NCBI GenBank assembly: GCA_964396415.1
Contig: CAYNFM010000054.1
Span: forward strand, 1 to 25,725
Direction of reading: 5' to 3'
Length of the DNA: 25,725 nt
Source: UBA1306 sp964396415
Lineage (GTDB): Bacteria > Spirochaetota > Spirochaetia > Treponematales > Rectinemataceae
Shown piece by piece: positions 24,635 to 25,725 of the stretch. The notes under the pieces were generated by a model, which saw nothing but the letters and a program-made list of their open reading frames with translations, was not told where the DNA came from and made no database searches. The translations under genes were made by a program, and so were the position numbers. Every line of letters starts with the position of its first letter. Positions within the stretch are counted from its first letter, which is position 1.

Positions 24635-24677
24635 TTCTCCGCTTGACAAGGCATAGGAGAGGTGGTAACCCATTACA

Positions 24678-25109
24678 ATGTTTCGCAAGTTCATTACCGG
24701 CCGGATAATGATTCCGGTCCTGCTATGCGCTCAGATCGTTCCCCTCCTCATCTTCCCTCCGAGCACTTTTTCGATCGCGACCCAGGAGTGGTGGCTTCCC
24801 GCCTTCCTCGCGCTGCTCACTATCGTATCGCTCGTACAGGTGCTCGTTCGCAGGGAACTCGCGGCCTGGCCCTGGTACCTTCTCTCCTTCTCGCAAGGCC
24901 TCAACATAATCAGTCGTCTCATGATGCTCTTCCCCCACGCGACGCATACGGTAAAAGGCGGAGGGGAAGTCGCAAACGGTTCCTATATCGTCATCGCCTT
25001 CGTCGCGATGCTCTTTTCCGTCTTCGAGATATGGTATGGCGAGCTTCCCGAGGTACGGCAAAAGCTCGCCGCCAGGACCCTCGAAAAACCTTCCGCGCTA
25101 GAAGCGTGA
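24678..25109 (+). CDS. Predicted four-helix membrane protein, unknown function
   Basis: I do not recognise this 143-residue protein. It has four hydrophobic segments: about 10-27 (IMIPVLLCAQIVPLLIF), 38-58, 64-84 and 102-119 (SYIVIAFVAMLFSVFEI). An aromatic-rich WPWYLL opens the third. A charged C-terminal tail (about 122-143) follows. AGGAGAGGTGG lies 14 or more bases upstream of ATG 24678, further than ideal, so a somewhat different start is possible, though no better in-frame one is seen. It is divergent from the DUF1573-DsbD fusion, and the substrate-binding protein gene follows after 148 bases with its own promoter. Confidence 0.7.
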   Translation: MFRKFITGRIMIPVLLCAQIVPLLIFPPSTFSIATQEWWLPAFLALLTIVSLVQVLVRRELAAWPWYLLSFSQGLNIISRLMMLFPHATHTVKGGGEVANGSYIVIAFVAMLFSVFEIWYGELPEVRQKLAARTLEKPSALEA

Positions 25110-25202
25110 TCGAGGAAGCTCCCGATCCTTCGCCGATGTCGGTTTCCCCCTGGCTTTGTACGGATTTGTGAGAAATTCGTGTTTCGAGCGAATCAACGGT
25201 AC

Positions 25203-25232
25203 TTGACAGCTAAAATTGCTAGAGCCTATTTT
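25203..25232 (+). promoter_or_regulatory. Strong candidate sigma-70 promoter for the substrate-binding protein gene
   Basis: A perfect TTGACA (25203-25208) is followed after 18 bases by TATTTT (25227-25232). It sits in the 148-base gap after the membrane-protein gene and would start a short leader of about 20 bases ending in the strong ribosome binding site AAGGAGGAAGG. Confidence 0.6.
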
Positions 25233-25257
25233 TGAAACCAGTTTTAAGGAGGAAGGT

Positions 25258-25725
25258 ATGAAGCGTGTTCTGACAATCGCTCTCGTCCTGATCCTGGCCG
25301 GGCTGACAGCCTCTGCCGAGGATCTCAAGGTCGCCGTACTGGCTCCCCTTTCGGGCGCGGTCCCCTCGTTCGGCGTCTCGACTCGGGATGGCGCGCTGCT
25401 CGCCGTCAATGAATGGAACGCCAAGGGCGGCGTCCTGGGAATGAAGATCGACCCCATCGTGGAGGACAGCCAGTGCGATGCCGCGGCCGCCACGAACGCG
25501 GCGAACAAGGTCATCAATCAGGATGGCGTAAAGTACATCATCGGAGAGGTCTGCTCCAGCGCGTCGATCCCGGTCTCCGAGATCGCGAATCCCGCCAAGA
25601 TCATCGAGATCAGCCCGACCTCGACCAATCCCAACGTCACCGTGGATAAGAACGGCAAGGTCAAGGATTACATCTTCCGCGCCTGCTATATCGATCCCTT
25701 CCAGGGCGGCATCCTCGCCCAGTTC
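25258..25725 (+). CDS. Branched-chain amino-acid type ABC transporter substrate-binding protein (3' end cut by window)
   Basis: The frame runs to the window end and gives 156 residues. A signal peptide (MKRVLTIALVLILAGLTASA) is cleaved near residue 20. The mature part starts DLKVAVLAPLSGAVPSFGVS and continues DGALLAVNEWNAKGGVLGM, as in LivJ/LivK-type periplasmic-binding proteins. Further family features follow: VKYIIGEVCSSASIPVSEIA and ISPTSTNP, where ligand contacts to the carboxylate and amino group normally lie. It would bind branched-chain or other amino acids, or related small ligands, for uptake by permease and ATPase genes probably encoded beyond the window. ATG 25258 is preceded by AGGAGG about five bases upstream, the best ribosome binding site in the window, and by a strong promoter, so high expression is expected. 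Confidence 0.92.
   Translation, partial: MKRVLTIALVLILAGLTASAEDLKVAVLAPLSGAVPSFGVSTRDGALLAVNEWNAKGGVLGMKIDPIVEDSQCDAAAATNAANKVINQDGVKYIIGEVCSSASIPVSEIANPAKIIEISPTSTNPNVTVDKNGKVKDYIFRACYIDPFQGGILAQF

Noticed and set aside
1..25725. CRISPR arrays, tRNA or rRNA genes, insertion sequences, toxin-antitoxin or defence systems
   Set aside because: No regularly spaced repeats beyond the two 18-mers, no recognisable cloverleaf or rRNA sequence, and no transposase, integrase or nuclease-effector genes were seen on either strand.

Overview
This is a densely packed, high-GC bacterial window from a draft assembly: a 100-base run of N lies inside one gene, and both end genes are cut by the window edges. 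The best guess at the source is a free-living or gut spirochaete of the Treponema lineage. The basis is a von Willebrand A protein, a DHH phosphoesterase and a lipocalin-like surface protein side by side (reminiscent of the tp0750/tp0751 pair of T. pallidum), IMP cyclohydrolase and AICAR transformylase encoded as separate genes, and relaxed lipobox-like signals. This is inference from gene content only; no rRNA or marker gene was compared. No rRNA, tRNA, CRISPR array, insertion sequence or phage gene was seen, and no gene-free stretch exceeds 300 bases.

Layout. 1-3415 (+): truncated vWA protein with a C-terminal membrane anchor, an NrnA-like DHH phosphoesterase, and a 502-residue exported protein with a lipocalin-like GVWY segment. 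3431-6452 (-): a small membrane protein, miaB, and a SPOR-domain protein that carries the N gap, probably one operon from a promoter near 6544-6572. 6584-8026 (-): a soluble double-PAS histidine kinase. 8106-11800 (-): folD, folE2, IMP cyclohydrolase, AICAR transformylase. FolE2 feeds folate synthesis, FolD makes 10-formyl-THF, AICAR transformylase spends it, and the cyclohydrolase closes the ring to IMP. 11909-13198 (+): a cytoplasmic GH13 glycosidase, convergent with a class I/II aminotransferase (13195-14433, -). Their stop codons share one TTAA.

14541-21086 (+): a complete tripartite efflux operon (TetR repressor, TolC-like outer-membrane protein, HAE1-type RND pump, membrane-fusion lipoprotein). 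Each gene overlaps the next by four bases. A good promoter with operator-like repeats lies in the AT-rich divergent region upstream. 21096-22934 (-): typA/bipA. 23030-24583 (-): an unusual exported membrane protein joining a DUF1573-like domain, a CxxC thioredoxin-like domain and a six-helix DsbD/CcdA-like domain. 24678-25109 (+): an unrecognised four-helix membrane protein. 25258-end (+): the start of a branched-chain amino-acid type ABC substrate-binding protein, with a strong promoter and ribosome binding site.

Most of the window is ordinary housekeeping. The parts most worth a second look are the DUF1573-thioredoxin-DsbD fusion, the vWA/DHH/lipocalin-like cluster, the folate-purine operon with split PurH, the duplicated 3' end of the AICAR transformylase gene, and the tandem palindromic 18-mers at the very start.
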